Position numbers and translations under genes: made by a program. From JBGRQA01 sp041725895 (lineage in GTDB: Bacteria; Bacteroidota; Bacteroidia; Bacteroidales; Marinifilaceae): a stretch of DNA of 64,000 bases. The DNA lies in the NCBI GenBank assembly GCA_041725895.1, contig JBGRQA010000007.1:124001-188000 (forward strand). The letters are read 5' to 3'. The notes under the pieces were generated by a model. It had not been told where the DNA came from and searched no databases. It was given only the letters and a program-made list of their open reading frames with translations. Each line of letters begins with the position of its first letter. Positions within the stretch are counted from its first letter, which is position 1. This document shows positions 9,287 to 18,247 of this stretch, piece by piece.

Positions 9287-10147
9287 ATGCAAAACAATAA
9301 GATCCCTGATAAATTGATTCTTAAAAACGCCCTTATAAAGATTGACGATTTCCTTACATTTGGAGCATTAGGGGTAATAATATTCTATTCATCAAAGAAT
9401 ATTAAAAGTATCTGGACACTGTTTTTAGTGGCATTATGTATTTTCCTTATTTATAAATTTACGAAAAGAATAAAAAACCGTAACCCACAGATAATTATTG
9501 ATAAAGATGGAATTGAACTTTGCGAAGAGCAGGTGTTTTTTAAATGGAATAAGATTAACTACGCGTATATAAAAGCTCATTCAAAGGGTTCAGGTCAAAA
9601 TGCAGAATCAATTGATTACTTTCATATAAGAACGAACAATAAAGTAACTACTAAGAGAATTGATGATCTTCAATATTCATCCAAATTAGTCAAAAAAACA
9701 ATTGAATTTTATAGTGGTCGTGACATCGCTGATGCATCAATTAAATTTAGGAATGAAATATCCAAAATACTTAGCAATAACAATTCAACTAAAGAGATTA
9801 TTGATGCTTTTTCAAAGATAAAACACAGACAAATCATGTTATCTATTCTAATTATCCTATCAATTCTTGGATCCTCGATTTATCTGCAGATGCAAATTGA
9901 TTTTCCATATTGCTTCGGAATTGGATTTGTAACTACCGGAGCGACATGCATTATTGTAGGCCCATTGGAAGAAAAAAGATTTAGACGAAAACGCTACATC
10001 TCTGACTTAACAGATGAGCAATTTGATAAAATTGCAATGAAATTCCAACTCAAAAATCCTAATAACGGACAAACTGCCGGCATGATATTTTTGGGGGTAG
10101 TCGCAATTGGCATTTTTGTACTTTCCTATTTCCTGTCAAAAGATTAG
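9287..10147 (+). CDS. Hypothetical membrane protein with PH-like domain
   Basis: 286 residues. Two N-terminal membrane segments (about 30-44 and 46-62) precede a strand-rich stretch (PQIIIDKDGIELCEEQVFFKW) resembling bacterial PH domains. A second hydrophobic pair follows at about 183-225, with one more segment at the C-terminus (about 263-282). The layout is like the preceding cassette gene but the sequence is not a clear duplicate. Function unknown. Confidence 0.68.
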   Translation: MQNNKIPDKLILKNALIKIDDFLTFGALGVIIFYSSKNIKSIWTLFLVALCIFLIYKFTKRIKNRNPQIIIDKDGIELCEEQVFFKWNKINYAYIKAHSKGSGQNAESIDYFHIRTNNKVTTKRIDDLQYSSKLVKKTIEFYSGRDIADASIKFRNEISKILSNNNSTKEIIDAFSKIKHRQIMLSILIILSILGSSIYLQMQIDFPYCFGIGFVTTGATCIIVGPLEEKRFRRKRYISDLTDEQFDKIAMKFQLKNPNNGQTAGMIFLGVVAIGIFVLSYFLSKD

Positions 10148-10179
10148 GATTAAAGTTAATATGAGTAATAATACAATTA

Positions 10180-10325
10180 ACTTGCCTGAAAATGAGGCAA
10201 AGCGCATGCCGTGTTACTGAAACAGCCGGTTGAAGAAGTGCAAGGTTAAACGACAAAACTTTAAACAGCAAACCTTTCAGGATATAACGGGAGCACAACG
10301 AGATGTCTACAGAAGGTTAGCGATA
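10180..10325 (+). repeat. attC-like spacer, copy E
   Basis: Left arm with the perfect stem TTGCCT-GAAAATG-AGGCAA followed by AGCGCATGCCG, then AGCCGGTTGAAGAAGTG, GGTTAAACGACAAAACTTTAA and CGGGAGCACAACGAGATG, ending GAAGGTTAGCG. It is more diverged than A-D but keeps all blocks in order. Confidence 0.55.
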
Positions 10326-10341
10326 ATTAAAAACTAACTTA

Positions 10342-11019
10342 ATGAGAAAATTTAGACTCGATTTAAAAATTGATTGGAGATCAAAGCTTTTGGATCTTTT
10401 GATTGTAATTATTGGTATTACTGTAGCCTTTAAGCTCAACAATTGGAACGAATCAAGAAAAATAATTAATGAAGAAAAAGCTTATGCATCCAGCTTTTAT
10501 AACGAAAACAGGATCAATCAAGAAAAATTAGTCGCTGTTTTGGACTTTTCAAAATCAACTAAAAAGGACATTGACACTCTTAAAACAATACTACTATCAA
10601 AAAATTATTCAGACGATAGAATACAAAGCCTTATTGGAAGCATGATGGCAATGACAGATTTTAGTCCAATAACTACAACTATGGAAAATATTACAGCATC
10701 AGGCGAATTTGACGTAATAACCGATATTGAGCTCCGAAAGAATATAATTAGTACGTACAACTCATTTAAAACAACAACTACACATGAAATCTTGGTTTCC
10801 GAATATGTAAACCAATACATAACACCCTTTTTCTTTCAAAATATTCGTTTTAGCGATTTCAGCTCTTTACATACCGATTTCACCAAAGACCCAATGCTTG
10901 AAAATATTGTGTTTGGTTATGATATCTTACTAAGTCAATTGATTAGTGGATATAAAGAGAATTTGGAAAAATTGAACTTACTGAACGAAAAATTAACTTC
11001 CGTAAACAGCTTGTCCTAG
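10342..11019 (+). CDS. DUF6090 family protein
   Basis: 225 residues. The N-terminus has the hallmark of DUF6090 proteins: a basic start, then DWRSKLLDLLIVIIGITVAF and KLNNWNE, i.e. one membrane anchor (about 15-31) followed by a long, mostly helical periplasmic domain. Known of the family: widespread in Bacteroidota, often in repeats of small accessory genes; function unknown. The last codons (VNSLS, stop) read into attC-like copy F, a feature of cassette-borne genes. Confidence 0.8.
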   Translation: MRKFRLDLKIDWRSKLLDLLIVIIGITVAFKLNNWNESRKIINEEKAYASSFYNENRINQEKLVAVLDFSKSTKKDIDTLKTILLSKNYSDDRIQSLIGSMMAMTDFSPITTTMENITASGEFDVITDIELRKNIISTYNSFKTTTTHEILVSEYVNQYITPFFFQNIRFSDFSSLHTDFTKDPMLENIVFGYDILLSQLISGYKENLEKLNLLNEKLTSVNSLS

Positions 11020-11140
11020 CGCGTCCCGATCCCAACAATTCGGGACGGATGGCTCGACTGTATGCGAAAGTGAGAATTTGAACAATAAACAGCTAAACTG
11101 AGGAATCGGCAGCACGAGGCCGTACCCGCAAAACGTTGTA
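11002..11140 (+). repeat. attC-like spacer, copy F (overlaps a CDS end)
   Basis: Starts GTAAACAGC inside the preceding gene. It has an inserted CCCAACAATTCGGGACGG palindrome, GGCTCGACTGTATGCGAAAG, TTTGAACAATAAACAG and GGCAGCACGAGGCCGTACCC, ending GCAAAACGTTGTA. All blocks of the family are present in order. Confidence 0.57.
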
Positions 11141-11234
11141 TTGCATTTATAGAAAGCCGCACCATCAGAGATATTTTGCTATCTACTTGAATTGGAATTC
11201 AGACAACATATAACCTGACAAACAGTAAATTTAC

Positions 11235-11717
11235 ATGAGGACTGAGACATTAAATAATCTAATTCTGCTTGGCCAACTTCATAAACACAACACTGCAAGA
11301 TTGCTTGATTATTCTGCTGAATTGATTAATCAAACCAATCACCTTATTCTTAAAATAATAAATGAAAAGGAAATCCAGGTCCGATATAACTTTTACGATA
11401 ACATCCAGATCGAATTGATACCTACCACTGCTATTTATGATTTCCTTGAAAATCTATTAACAAGAGAGGAGTCGAATAAAATCGATGTAAAAACTGGAGT
11501 AACAATTGAAGTATGTGATTGGAAAGATCAACTAAAATCAAATTTGATAAAGATACAATCGGAGAAAAATTACGATCAATACCTTAAACATCTGAGACTT
11601 GAATCAGAAAGGTTTAAGATAGAATACTTTGATGGAATAGTTGTATTAAGGGATAAGAATAAAGAATTACTTACAAGTGTTTTTGAATTGAAAAACGCAT
11701 TACAACAGGCGGTATAA
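11235..11717 (+). CDS. Hypothetical protein
   Basis: 160 residues, soluble, no signal peptide or membrane segment. A helical N-terminus (LGQLHKHNTARLLDYSAELI) is followed by alternating strand and helix segments; charge is balanced. No family recognised. It stands alone between attC-like copy F and another non-coding spacer, so it is best described as a cassette gene of unknown function. Confidence 0.65.
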   Translation: MRTETLNNLILLGQLHKHNTARLLDYSAELINQTNHLILKIINEKEIQVRYNFYDNIQIELIPTTAIYDFLENLLTREESNKIDVKTGVTIEVCDWKDQLKSNLIKIQSEKNYDQYLKHLRLESERFKIEYFDGIVVLRDKNKELLTSVFELKNALQQAV

Positions 11718-11721
11718 AACA

Positions 11722-11855
11722 TTGGGGTAACATTGGACAATTCGGTATTCTACCTCACCCCACTATAGTAATGGTGATCAGAAAGGTAGCCCGCAAACTC
11801 TAACCAGCTATCCCCGCGAATCATTGCACGCAACTATGAACTATCATCATTAAAA
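11722..11855 (+). repeat. Structured spacer, divergent type
   Basis: Non-coding spacer with repeated GGGGTAA/CTACCTCACCCC complementary segments and the elements GGACAATTCGG and GGTAGCCCGC. It lacks the core blocks of the A-H family but occupies the same position between lone genes. Possibly a diverged attC-like site. Confidence 0.25.
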
Positions 11856-11862
11856 ATAAACT

Positions 11863-12330
11863 ATGACTGAAACAAACTATTTGAAAAACAGGGAGGATTT
11901 AATCGGATTAGGAGCCATATTCTTAATGTACTACCTACTGCTAAGGAATATTTTTTATATCAATGGAATATGGAATTGGCCATCGGGAGTTGCACTTTAT
12001 GTACTATTGGTTTTTAGTTTTGGGATAAGAACAATTCCTGCGTATCATGCATACAAAAACGCTAAGGAAATGAATAGAAGAGCTGTTACCTGGGGATTGC
12101 TTACATTTACTACTCCATTTTTGGGTCTTCTGATTCTATCAAAACTCAACTATGCCTTTGATAACCGTGAGCATGAAAAATGCAAGCGGATTGTAAAAGA
12201 GTATCAATCGAAGTTGAAATCGCTAATTTTTGATTCCTATTGGAAAGTGATTGATAAGCAAACTTACAAGCAAAAAAGAATAGAATTGGAAAAAGAGTAC
12301 AATAAGAAACTCAGAAAAGCTTTAATTTAA
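11863..12330 (+). CDS. Hypothetical membrane protein
   Basis: 155 residues with three probable membrane segments (about 14-30, 38-57 and 72-92) and a strongly basic, coiled-coil-like cytoplasmic tail (VKEYQSKLKSLIF ... KRIELEKEYNKKLRKALI). Family not recognised. The next gene starts one base after the stop, so the two are probably co-translated. Confidence 0.65.
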   Translation: MTETNYLKNREDLIGLGAIFLMYYLLLRNIFYINGIWNWPSGVALYVLLVFSFGIRTIPAYHAYKNAKEMNRRAVTWGLLTFTTPFLGLLILSKLNYAFDNREHEKCKRIVKEYQSKLKSLIFDSYWKVIDKQTYKQKRIELEKEYNKKLRKALI

Positions 12331-12331
12331 A

Positions 12332-12661
12332 ATGCAATGTATGGCAAGCCTTGGAGAAAGATTTACAGAGATAGGTCGTGGATATGAGAAGGTCACGGAA
12401 AATTATGAACGACCCTATATTTTAGGTGTTGATATTAATGACAAGGAAAACCCTTTTATTGTAGCAAGCGGTGATCATCCTTCTGATTCCGGTGCTGCAT
12501 TGATAAGTATTGAGGAGCTATTCTCAGAACAATGGAAGGAACACATTCAAAAATCAAACAGTACGGAATTTGTAAACGAATTAAGAGAAGCGGTTGAGAG
12601 AGGGGAACAATTCCCACAAAATATTATTCTGGATAAAGTAAATACCAACCCTATTGACTAG
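12332..12661 (+). CDS. Hypothetical protein
   Basis: 109 residues, acidic and soluble, no signal peptide. It starts one base after the previous stop; an internal ATG at 12341 is an alternative start. The PYILGVDINDKENPFIVASGD segment looks like paired strands and the rest is helical. No family recognised. Coupling to the membrane protein upstream suggests they work together, in what way is unknown. Confidence 0.6.
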   Translation: MQCMASLGERFTEIGRGYEKVTENYERPYILGVDINDKENPFIVASGDHPSDSGAALISIEELFSEQWKEHIQKSNSTEFVNELREAVERGEQFPQNIILDKVNTNPID

Positions 12662-12749
12662 GAATAACTGCACACAACAATAGCAACCCTGAAAATATAC
12701 ACATTAGACAACACCTCCCCTCCATTTACTTTCTTGTAAGCTAACAGGA

Positions 12750-13078
12750 AAACCCCACACTTCCGATTACTATTACTCTCACTATTACTATGATTACGGA
12801 AAAGCTATTGATAAAAAAGTCAGATTCCTGGACTCTAGTTTGAATCGCAAATTAAAGAAAGGGGAATTGTTTGTAAGCACATTTTTGAAATAACGAATTT
12901 AATTTCGAACAAAAAGAACTTCCAGCTTTTTACTGTTTCCGGCTCTATTTGGTTAACTAATAAAGATGATTTCATTAGGAGAATTATAATTTGGATCAAA
13001 AGAAGCATCAACGAGCTGAATTCAGCCCGCCAGGAAGTTTTAAAACATCACAATCAAACAGTTGCTGAAAACAATTGA
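12750..13078 (+). pseudogene. Probable decayed gene fragments
   Basis: This roughly 1-kb stretch has no intact gene. One open frame without a start ends at TAA 12891-12893 with a protein-like C-terminus (DYGKAIDKKVRFLDSSLNRK). A second frame without a usable start ends at TGA 13076-13078 (FIRRIIIWIKRSINELNSAR). Both look like 3' remnants of lost cassette genes; neither family can be named. Confidence 0.3.
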
Positions 13079-13189
13079 ATTTGTTTATGAAATAAAAGAA
13101 TTGAATAGAAAGGAGAAAAACAGTTGAAACTGCATAATAAAATGCGTAATTTCGAACAAAATCCCCGATGCAAATGAAGAAAAGAAACA

Positions 13190-13360
13190 TTTGTTTGCAG
13201 CGTGTCATAGCACCTCCTAAATTCTAATTCCGACAATTCGGGACGGGATAGCTCGGCTGAATACAGAAAAAAGTTTTTTACGAAAGAAAGATAGGCAACT
13301 AAACTTTCGCGAGGCATCAGCAGCCCGAGGGAGTATCAGCGGAACATTACCCCTAACAGA
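13190..13360 (+). repeat. attC-like spacer, copy G
   Basis: Starts GTTTGCAGCGTGTCATAGC, carries the TTCCGACAATTCGGGACGG palindrome, ATAGCTCGGCTGAATACAG and AAACTTTCGCGAGGCATCAG, then CAGCCCGAGG, ending GCGGAACATTACCC. It closes the decayed segment and precedes the patatin remnant. Confidence 0.52.
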
Positions 13361-13378
13361 AAAGAACGATAGTACAAA

Positions 13379-13530
13379 ATGGGAAAAACAAAAGTAGCAT
13401 TGACCTTATCATCTGGAGGAGCGAGAGGCGTTGCACATATAGGAGTTATTGAAGAATTATTGAGAATGGAATTAAAGCGACAAAAACAGCATTGAATCAA
13501 TTCAATGAAATGAACTTAGTAAAGAATTAA
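13379..13530 (+). pseudogene. Patatin-like phospholipase remnant with internal deletion
   Basis: ATG 13379 opens a frame reading MGKTKVALTLSSGGARGVAH followed by IGVIEELLRME, the textbook N-terminus of RssA/patatin-type lipid hydrolases (oxyanion loop GGARG). It stops at 13493-13495 after 38 codons. In another frame the sequence continues IKATKTALNQFNEMN to a stop at 13528-13530, plausibly the original C-terminal helix. The GxSxG serine and Asp-Gly motifs are gone, so roughly 200 codons have been deleted and the product is inactive. Confidence 0.6.
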
Positions 13531-13701
13531 ATCACTGCTCGCAACATTTTATATAGGGAATAGTAAAAAAAGAGCTTTATCTGAAGGTTTACAAGCAAGT
13601 GAAACTACTTAGTTGCAGTACAGGTAGGAAATAGACAAACTGCCACTGCTCAAACGATTTATCGTTGACAACCATCAGAAAAAAAGCAATTAAACACAGA
13701 T

Positions 13702-14445
13702 ATGAATACGGATAAACAAAACATAGAAAACAGGAAGAGTTGGAACACCAATTCCGCTGATTGGGACAACTATATGGGAGAAAGCGGTAATGATTGGCAC
13801 AAGGAGTTAGTAGCTCCTGATACCGAACGCTTACTGAATCTGCAAAAAGGAGATAATCTTCTGGATATTGGGTGCGGAAATGGTTTGTTTTCAAGAAGAA
13901 TGGCAAAACGGGGAGTTAAAGTCCGGGCATTTGATTTTTCTCAGCTCAATATTGAAAATGCCCGAAAATACGATTGTCACAACATTGATTATGAAATATT
14001 GGATGCGACAAATAATGGCGATTTGAATAAATTGCACGACAGGAGATACAATGGTATTGTATCGAATATGGTATTGATGGATATGCCTGAGATAGAGACT
14101 CTATTTTCTCACATAAGAGATTTATTGGAGGAGAATGGGACCTTTGTTTTTTCAATTCAGCATCCTTGCTTCAACTCTGAATATGTAGAACAAGAATCGA
14201 ATAATTCCTTGCTCTTAAGAGATTATATTCACCCAAGCACTTCCAAAGGAATTGCAATACCGACCCAAAAGGTTGAACAATACTATTTCCATAGACCGAT
14301 TAGTTACTATCTGAATCTTGGAATAGATAATGGATTAGTAGTTAATGGTTTTGTTGAACCAACATTTGATAATGAAAAGAAATTTGAAATGTACTCCAAT
14401 AAATTCCCACCCATCTTGATTATAAGAATGATAAAATTGAAATAG
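13702..14445 (+). CDS. Class I SAM-dependent methyltransferase
   Basis: 247 residues, soluble. SAM-binding motif I is clear (LLDIGCGNGLFSRRMA, about 53-68), followed by the acidic motif II region (VRAFDFSQLNIENARKY), motif III (YEILDAT) and motif IV (GIVSNMVLMD). This matches the Methyltransf_11/25 group; the substrate cannot be read from sequence. A CRP/FNR-type regulator starts one base after the stop, so the two are translationally coupled. Confidence 0.85.
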   Translation: MNTDKQNIENRKSWNTNSADWDNYMGESGNDWHKELVAPDTERLLNLQKGDNLLDIGCGNGLFSRRMAKRGVKVRAFDFSQLNIENARKYDCHNIDYEILDATNNGDLNKLHDRRYNGIVSNMVLMDMPEIETLFSHIRDLLEENGTFVFSIQHPCFNSEYVEQESNNSLLLRDYIHPSTSKGIAIPTQKVEQYYFHRPISYYLNLGIDNGLVVNGFVEPTFDNEKKFEMYSNKFPPILIIRMIKLK

Positions 14446-14446
14446 A

Positions 14447-15010
14447 ATGGAGATAGAACAAATTCTATACAAGATATATCCCCTTTCGGAAGCTTCACTG
14501 TTGAGACTTAAAGAGTGCATTACGGATGTTAAGCACTCAAAAGGACACATTTTACTGAGAGCAGACAAAATAGAAAATAGCATCTATTTTATCAAAAAAG
14601 GAATTGTTCGTGCTTTTGCTGATTTGTCCGACAACGAAATAACTTTTTGGTTTGGTAAAGAGGGCGATCCAGTTATTTCGATGAAAAGTTATATCGAAAA
14701 TAAAAAAGGATATGAATACATAGAATTATTGGAAGATTGTGAATTATATGAACTAAAAACGACTAAATTGCAACAGCTTTTCAAAGATTCTACAGACATC
14801 GCCAACTGGGGAAGAAAATTGGCAGAGAAAGAGCTGATTAAAACGGAAGAAAGACTTATCGCCAGACAATTTCGAACCGCTACAGAGCGCTATAATGATC
14901 TGCTGAAGGATCATCCTGATTTAATACAGAGAGTACAATTGGGATATATTGCTTCCTATCTGGGAATTACACAAGTCAGTTTAAGTAGGATTAGAGCTAA
15001 AAACAGATAG
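14447..15010 (+). CDS. Crp/Fnr family transcriptional regulator
   Basis: 187 residues. Residues about 5-120 form a cyclic-nucleotide-binding-type jelly roll (HILLRADKIENSIYFIKKGI, then FWFGKEGDPVI). A connecting helix precedes a winged-helix end (LGYIASYLGITQVSLSRIR), where TQVSLSRIR is the recognition helix. Known of the family: Bacteroidota members of this short type usually act as local activators and need not bind cAMP. It overlaps the operon with the methyltransferase and may regulate it or the exporter downstream. Confidence 0.85.
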   Translation: MEIEQILYKIYPLSEASLLRLKECITDVKHSKGHILLRADKIENSIYFIKKGIVRAFADLSDNEITFWFGKEGDPVISMKSYIENKKGYEYIELLEDCELYELKTTKLQQLFKDSTDIANWGRKLAEKELIKTEERLIARQFRTATERYNDLLKDHPDLIQRVQLGYIASYLGITQVSLSRIRAKNR

Positions 15011-15082
15011 TTACACATTTTTTATCATTTGTAAAATTTTAATTCAATTCCATTTTTGACCTTTGCGAAAAAATTAAACGAA

Positions 15083-15409
15083 ATGAATTGGATTATCTTA
15101 ATTATTGCAGGATTATTTGAAGTTGCATTTGCGTCCTGTTTGGAGAAAGCGAAAGCATCCTCAGGAAACGAAATGTACTTATGGTATATCGGTTTTCTTA
15201 CTGCACTTAGTATTAGTATGGGACTTTTAATGAAAGCAACCCAAACTTTACCAATCGGAACCGCTTATGCAGTTTGGACAGGAGTTGGAGCAGTTGGGAC
15301 AGTATTGATAGGTATTTTTGTATTCAAAGACCCTGCTAACTTTTGGCGAATATTTTTTATTACAACCCTTATTGGTTCTATTATCGGGATAAAAATAGTT
15401 TCGAGCTGA
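15083..15409 (+). CDS. SMR-family exporter, Gdx/SugE-like
   Basis: 108 residues from ATG 15083, the normal SMR length; a TTG at 15056 would only add a polar leader. Four membrane helices with the essential Glu13 in helix 1 (AGLFEVAFA) and the family signature AYAVWTGVGAVGT in helix 3. The helix-3 signature is of the SugE/Gdx guanidinium-exporter type rather than EmrE. Known of the family: proton-coupled dual-topology dimer in the inner membrane. SMR genes are classic integron cassette cargo, consistent with the flanking spacers. Confidence 0.85.
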   Translation: MNWIILIIAGLFEVAFASCLEKAKASSGNEMYLWYIGFLTALSISMGLLMKATQTLPIGTAYAVWTGVGAVGTVLIGIFVFKDPANFWRIFFITTLIGSIIGIKIVSS

Positions 15410-15467
15410 TAATACAAACATACACCCCATAACTCCAGATCAAAGGGGATTAAAAAGCACAGGACAA

Positions 15468-16256
15468 TTGAAAACGATTAGAAAATACGGACAAAAACCA
15501 CATCAAATTGGACTTTTACACGGGGGACCGGGAGCCTCCGGAGAGTTGAAACCTGTTGCCGAAAATTTATCTGCTGAATTTGGAATTTTAGAGTTTCTGC
15601 AAACAGAGACGTCTGTCAACGGACAAATCGAAGAATTGTACAACCAACTGACGTTAAGCGCAGACACTCCTTTGACTTTGATTGGGTATTCGTGGGGCGC
15701 ATGGTTGGGTATTTTATTTGCTGCCAGGTATCCTGATTTAGTAAGGAAACTGATTCTAATTGGTTCCGGTGCTTTTGAGGAGAAGTACAACAAAAACTTA
15801 ATGAACATCAGGCTGGACAGACTCAACCAACACGACAGGAAAGAAGCTAAAAGGTTAATTTCAATAATTGGCTCAGCCAATTCGGACAATGAAACCTTAA
15901 GAAATTTTGGCCGGTTAATGTCAATAGCTGATTCTTTTGACTACATACCAGGCAACAATGACTCCATTGATATAGACATGCAGGTTTATCAATCAGTTTG
16001 GGCGGAGGCTTCAGAACTTCGAAAAACAGAAGGGTTAATAAATTGTGCAGATAAAATAGAATGTCCGGTTGTTGCATTCCACGGGGATTATGATCCGCAC
16101 CCGCTAGAGGGAGTGGAAAAACCTTTATCAGCCAGACTTAACAAGTTTAAAATGGTTCGGATTGAGAAATGCGGACACATTCCATGGAAAGAAAGGCAGG
16201 CGAAAGACAATTTCTTTCATGCATTAAGAGAAGAATTGAAGCAGACAATTGATTGA
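15468..16256 (+). CDS. Alpha/beta hydrolase
   Basis: 262 residues starting at TTG 15468; no in-frame ATG fits. HGGPGASGE (about 18-26) is the oxyanion-hole loop, GYSWG places the nucleophile at Ser75, GDYDPHP carries the acid and CGHIPW the catalytic His, so the triad is complete. No signal peptide, hence cytoplasmic. The substrate cannot be assigned. The HGGPG form is shared with proline iminopeptidases and lactonases, which are possible relatives. Confidence 0.8.
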   Translation: MKTIRKYGQKPHQIGLLHGGPGASGELKPVAENLSAEFGILEFLQTETSVNGQIEELYNQLTLSADTPLTLIGYSWGAWLGILFAARYPDLVRKLILIGSGAFEEKYNKNLMNIRLDRLNQHDRKEAKRLISIIGSANSDNETLRNFGRLMSIADSFDYIPGNNDSIDIDMQVYQSVWAEASELRKTEGLINCADKIECPVVAFHGDYDPHPLEGVEKPLSARLNKFKMVRIEKCGHIPWKERQAKDNFFHALREELKQTID

Positions 16257-16261
16257 AAAAA

Positions 16262-16475
16262 TAAATACACCTTACAATCGGGTTGGTAACTGCCAGGCGC
16301 TTAACCGGGCAGAGACTTCTTACCTAACAATATTCCAACACATACCGGAACATGCTGCATAGGCCTGTTCATACCGAATTTAGGAGTAAGGTATTCATGA
16401 AATCACTGCACCGGAACATACTCAAGGTATCGGAGGCAGGATATCATACAAACAGGGCGTTGCAACCCATAGCTA
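16262..16475 (+). repeat. Structured spacer, divergent attC-like type
   Basis: Outer GGGTTG (about 16277) and CAACCC (about 16464-16470) are complementary, as are CTGCC and GGCAG just inside. The interior has ATACCGAATTTAGGAGTAAG and GGTATTCATG, related to the 7976-8200 spacer. The plan is that of an attC-like hairpin with a longer variable loop. Confidence 0.4.
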
Positions 16476-16490
16476 AAACAAATAGATTGA

Positions 16491-16910
16491 ATGATTGAAA
16501 GACAAAAGGAGATAGAAAGATTATTGCGGTCTCTGCCCGCAGAGAATACAGAAGGAATAGTTCCTGCCACGAATGAGCAAATCGAAACCTTTCGAGAGAA
16601 ATGCCAGGAGTTTGGTGTGGATAGTATTGTCGTTGAACAACTGGTTGATTTCTATTCCATCGCTAACAACTTTATGTACGAGGTTGTCTTTGGTTTTCAT
16701 TCCTGTACCGATGAATTGATATTTGAGTGGTGGGAAGATGGAGAACTCTGGTTGGGGCAGCGAGACTTCAACACTCTTAGGTGGGCAGATGGAAAGTTTT
16801 GTTTGGGTGATGCAGGAAGTATAAGTTATTCGCAGGAGAATGAATACGATAGCTTAGTTGACTTGATAAAAGGATGTATTAAGGAAATTAACGAATTGGA
16901 CGAAATCTAA
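16491..16910 (+). CDS. YrhA/SUKH-like protein (immunity-type)
   Basis: 139 residues, acidic and soluble. The central block IFEWWEDGELWLGQRDFNTL followed by RWADGKFCLGDAGSISYS resembles YrhA/SMI1-KNR4 (SUKH) proteins; I recognise it by pattern only. Known of the superfamily: many members are immunity proteins against contact-dependent or polymorphic toxins. No toxin gene is next to it, so an orphan immunity cassette is an inference. Confidence 0.6.
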   Translation: MIERQKEIERLLRSLPAENTEGIVPATNEQIETFREKCQEFGVDSIVVEQLVDFYSIANNFMYEVVFGFHSCTDELIFEWWEDGELWLGQRDFNTLRWADGKFCLGDAGSISYSQENEYDSLVDLIKGCIKEINELDEI

Positions 16911-17075
16911 AAGCACTATGCATCAGCAGTAGATAGTACATTAGAGATGCAGTGGTGTACGGTTGAAGAATTGTATAACAAACTCATCCGAATGCATGGG
17001 AAGCAGGATTCCAGCACCTACATTCTGAACAAGATTAACGGCTGTAAAACATTAAACAATATTAGAAGGAAAAGG

Positions 17076-17846
17076 ATGACACAAGAAAAATGGTTTACAA
17101 TTGAAACAATTGATGACAATACCTCTGTTATCAGCGAATACAAGCATTGGGAAGAAACTCATTGTTACCTCCTGAATGGGAAAGAAAGAAGTTTACTGAT
17201 TGACACAGGACTTGGAGTCGCTAATATCTGGGAGCAGGTACAAAAATTAACGGATAAACCGGTAACGGTTGTTACAACCCACGTACATTACGACCACTTT
17301 GGCGGTCACAACTATTTTCCGGACTTTTATGTGCACGAAGCAGAAACAGAATGGATAAACGGAGGTTTTCCATTGACTTTGGAACAGGTTCGTAATTTTT
17401 TAATAGAGGAACCTTGTGACTTTCCGAAGGATTTTGATGTTAGGGATTATACCCTTTTTAAAGGCGTTCCAACAAGAGTGTTGAAAGATAATGATACAAT
17501 TGAATTGGGAGAACGAACAATTCAAGTGGTACACACTCCCGGGCATTCTCCAGGCCATATGTGCTTTTTCGAAAAGGATAAAGGATATCTATACACGGGG
17601 GATTTAATCTATATTGGGGAATTGTTTGCCTATTTTCCGTCGACAGACCCCGTTGCTTATATGCATTCTATAAAAAAATTGTTGCCCTTGCCTGTGAAAA
17701 GAGTTTTACCTGCTCATCATGATTTGGATGTTCCCCTATCGATTATTGAGGATATGGACAAAGCTTTTACCGAATTGCATAGAAACGGAAAGCTAAAGCA
17801 CGGAAGCGGGACTTATTCCTATTCAAATTTTGCAATCAAACTTTAG
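17076..17846 (+). CDS. MBL-fold metallo-hydrolase
   Basis: 256 residues from ATG 17076, preceded by the good ribosome site AAGGAAAAGG. The zinc-binding signature THVHYDHFGGH is present, followed by HTPGHSPGH, YTGDLIY (Asp ligand) and LPAHHD (final His ligand), so the dinuclear site is complete. No signal peptide. Glyoxalase-II-like hydrolases are the nearest type; this is not clearly a beta-lactamase. The frame is open upstream to ATG 16947 (43 extra residues), but that part is not MBL-like. The next gene starts two bases after the stop position. Confidence 0.82.
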   Translation: MTQEKWFTIETIDDNTSVISEYKHWEETHCYLLNGKERSLLIDTGLGVANIWEQVQKLTDKPVTVVTTHVHYDHFGGHNYFPDFYVHEAETEWINGGFPLTLEQVRNFLIEEPCDFPKDFDVRDYTLFKGVPTRVLKDNDTIELGERTIQVVHTPGHSPGHMCFFEKDKGYLYTGDLIYIGELFAYFPSTDPVAYMHSIKKLLPLPVKRVLPAHHDLDVPLSIIEDMDKAFTELHRNGKLKHGSGTYSYSNFAIKL

Positions 17847-17847
17847 G

Positions 17848-18243
17848 ATGGAAAAATATTTAAAAGAGGAATTCATTGTTGGAGACTACGAGTTTTCTTT
17901 TGACAGAACCGAGTCTACAATTGAAATTGAGGGAAATCAAATTATCGACTTAACAATTAAAGGCAAGGAAGAAGTTTTTGAGAAGTATTCTGAAAACGAT
18001 AATTTTGAATTTGATTGGGGACTTTATCCACCAGAATTCTATGCACGGGGAATAGACTTAAATAGTAGGGGCCAATTTGAAATTAATCAGACCAACCTGT
18101 ATGATTATGAAGTTGCCCTCTACTTTATGGAGCACAATGATGTCGAAATTAATTTAAGTGTTATGGAGAATTGGATCCTGATTTCGGGTTGGACGAATAT
18201 TGGAGGAAAGCAATATCCTTTGGAAATAAAAATAAAGAAATAA
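17848..18243 (+). CDS. Hypothetical acidic protein
   Basis: 131 residues from ATG 17848, just after the MBL stop codon; an ATG at 17830 overlapping the MBL gene would add six residues. Soluble, strand-rich and acidic (FEFDWGLYPPEFYARGIDLN; ENWILISGWTNIGGKQYP). No family recognised, although the composition recalls small immunity-type proteins. Probably co-transcribed with the MBL hydrolase. Confidence 0.6.
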   Translation: MEKYLKEEFIVGDYEFSFDRTESTIEIEGNQIIDLTIKGKEEVFEKYSENDNFEFDWGLYPPEFYARGIDLNSRGQFEINQTNLYDYEVALYFMEHNDVEINLSVMENWILISGWTNIGGKQYPLEIKIKK

Positions 18244-18247
18244 CATT

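Noticed and set aside
13008..13317. Two - strand ORFs of 66 and 87 aa
   Set aside because: They are the reverse reading of attC-like copy G and neighbouring decayed sequence; the Cys/Phe-rich translations have no family pattern.
84..13360. Spacers A-G as insertion sequences or Rho-independent terminators
   Set aside because: No transposase or target duplications are present, and the hairpins lack T-runs; shared outer YAAC/GTTR ends fit recombination sites better.
15503..15889. 128-aa - ORF
   Set aside because: Shadow of the alpha/beta hydrolase gene, whose catalytic triad is complete on the + strand.
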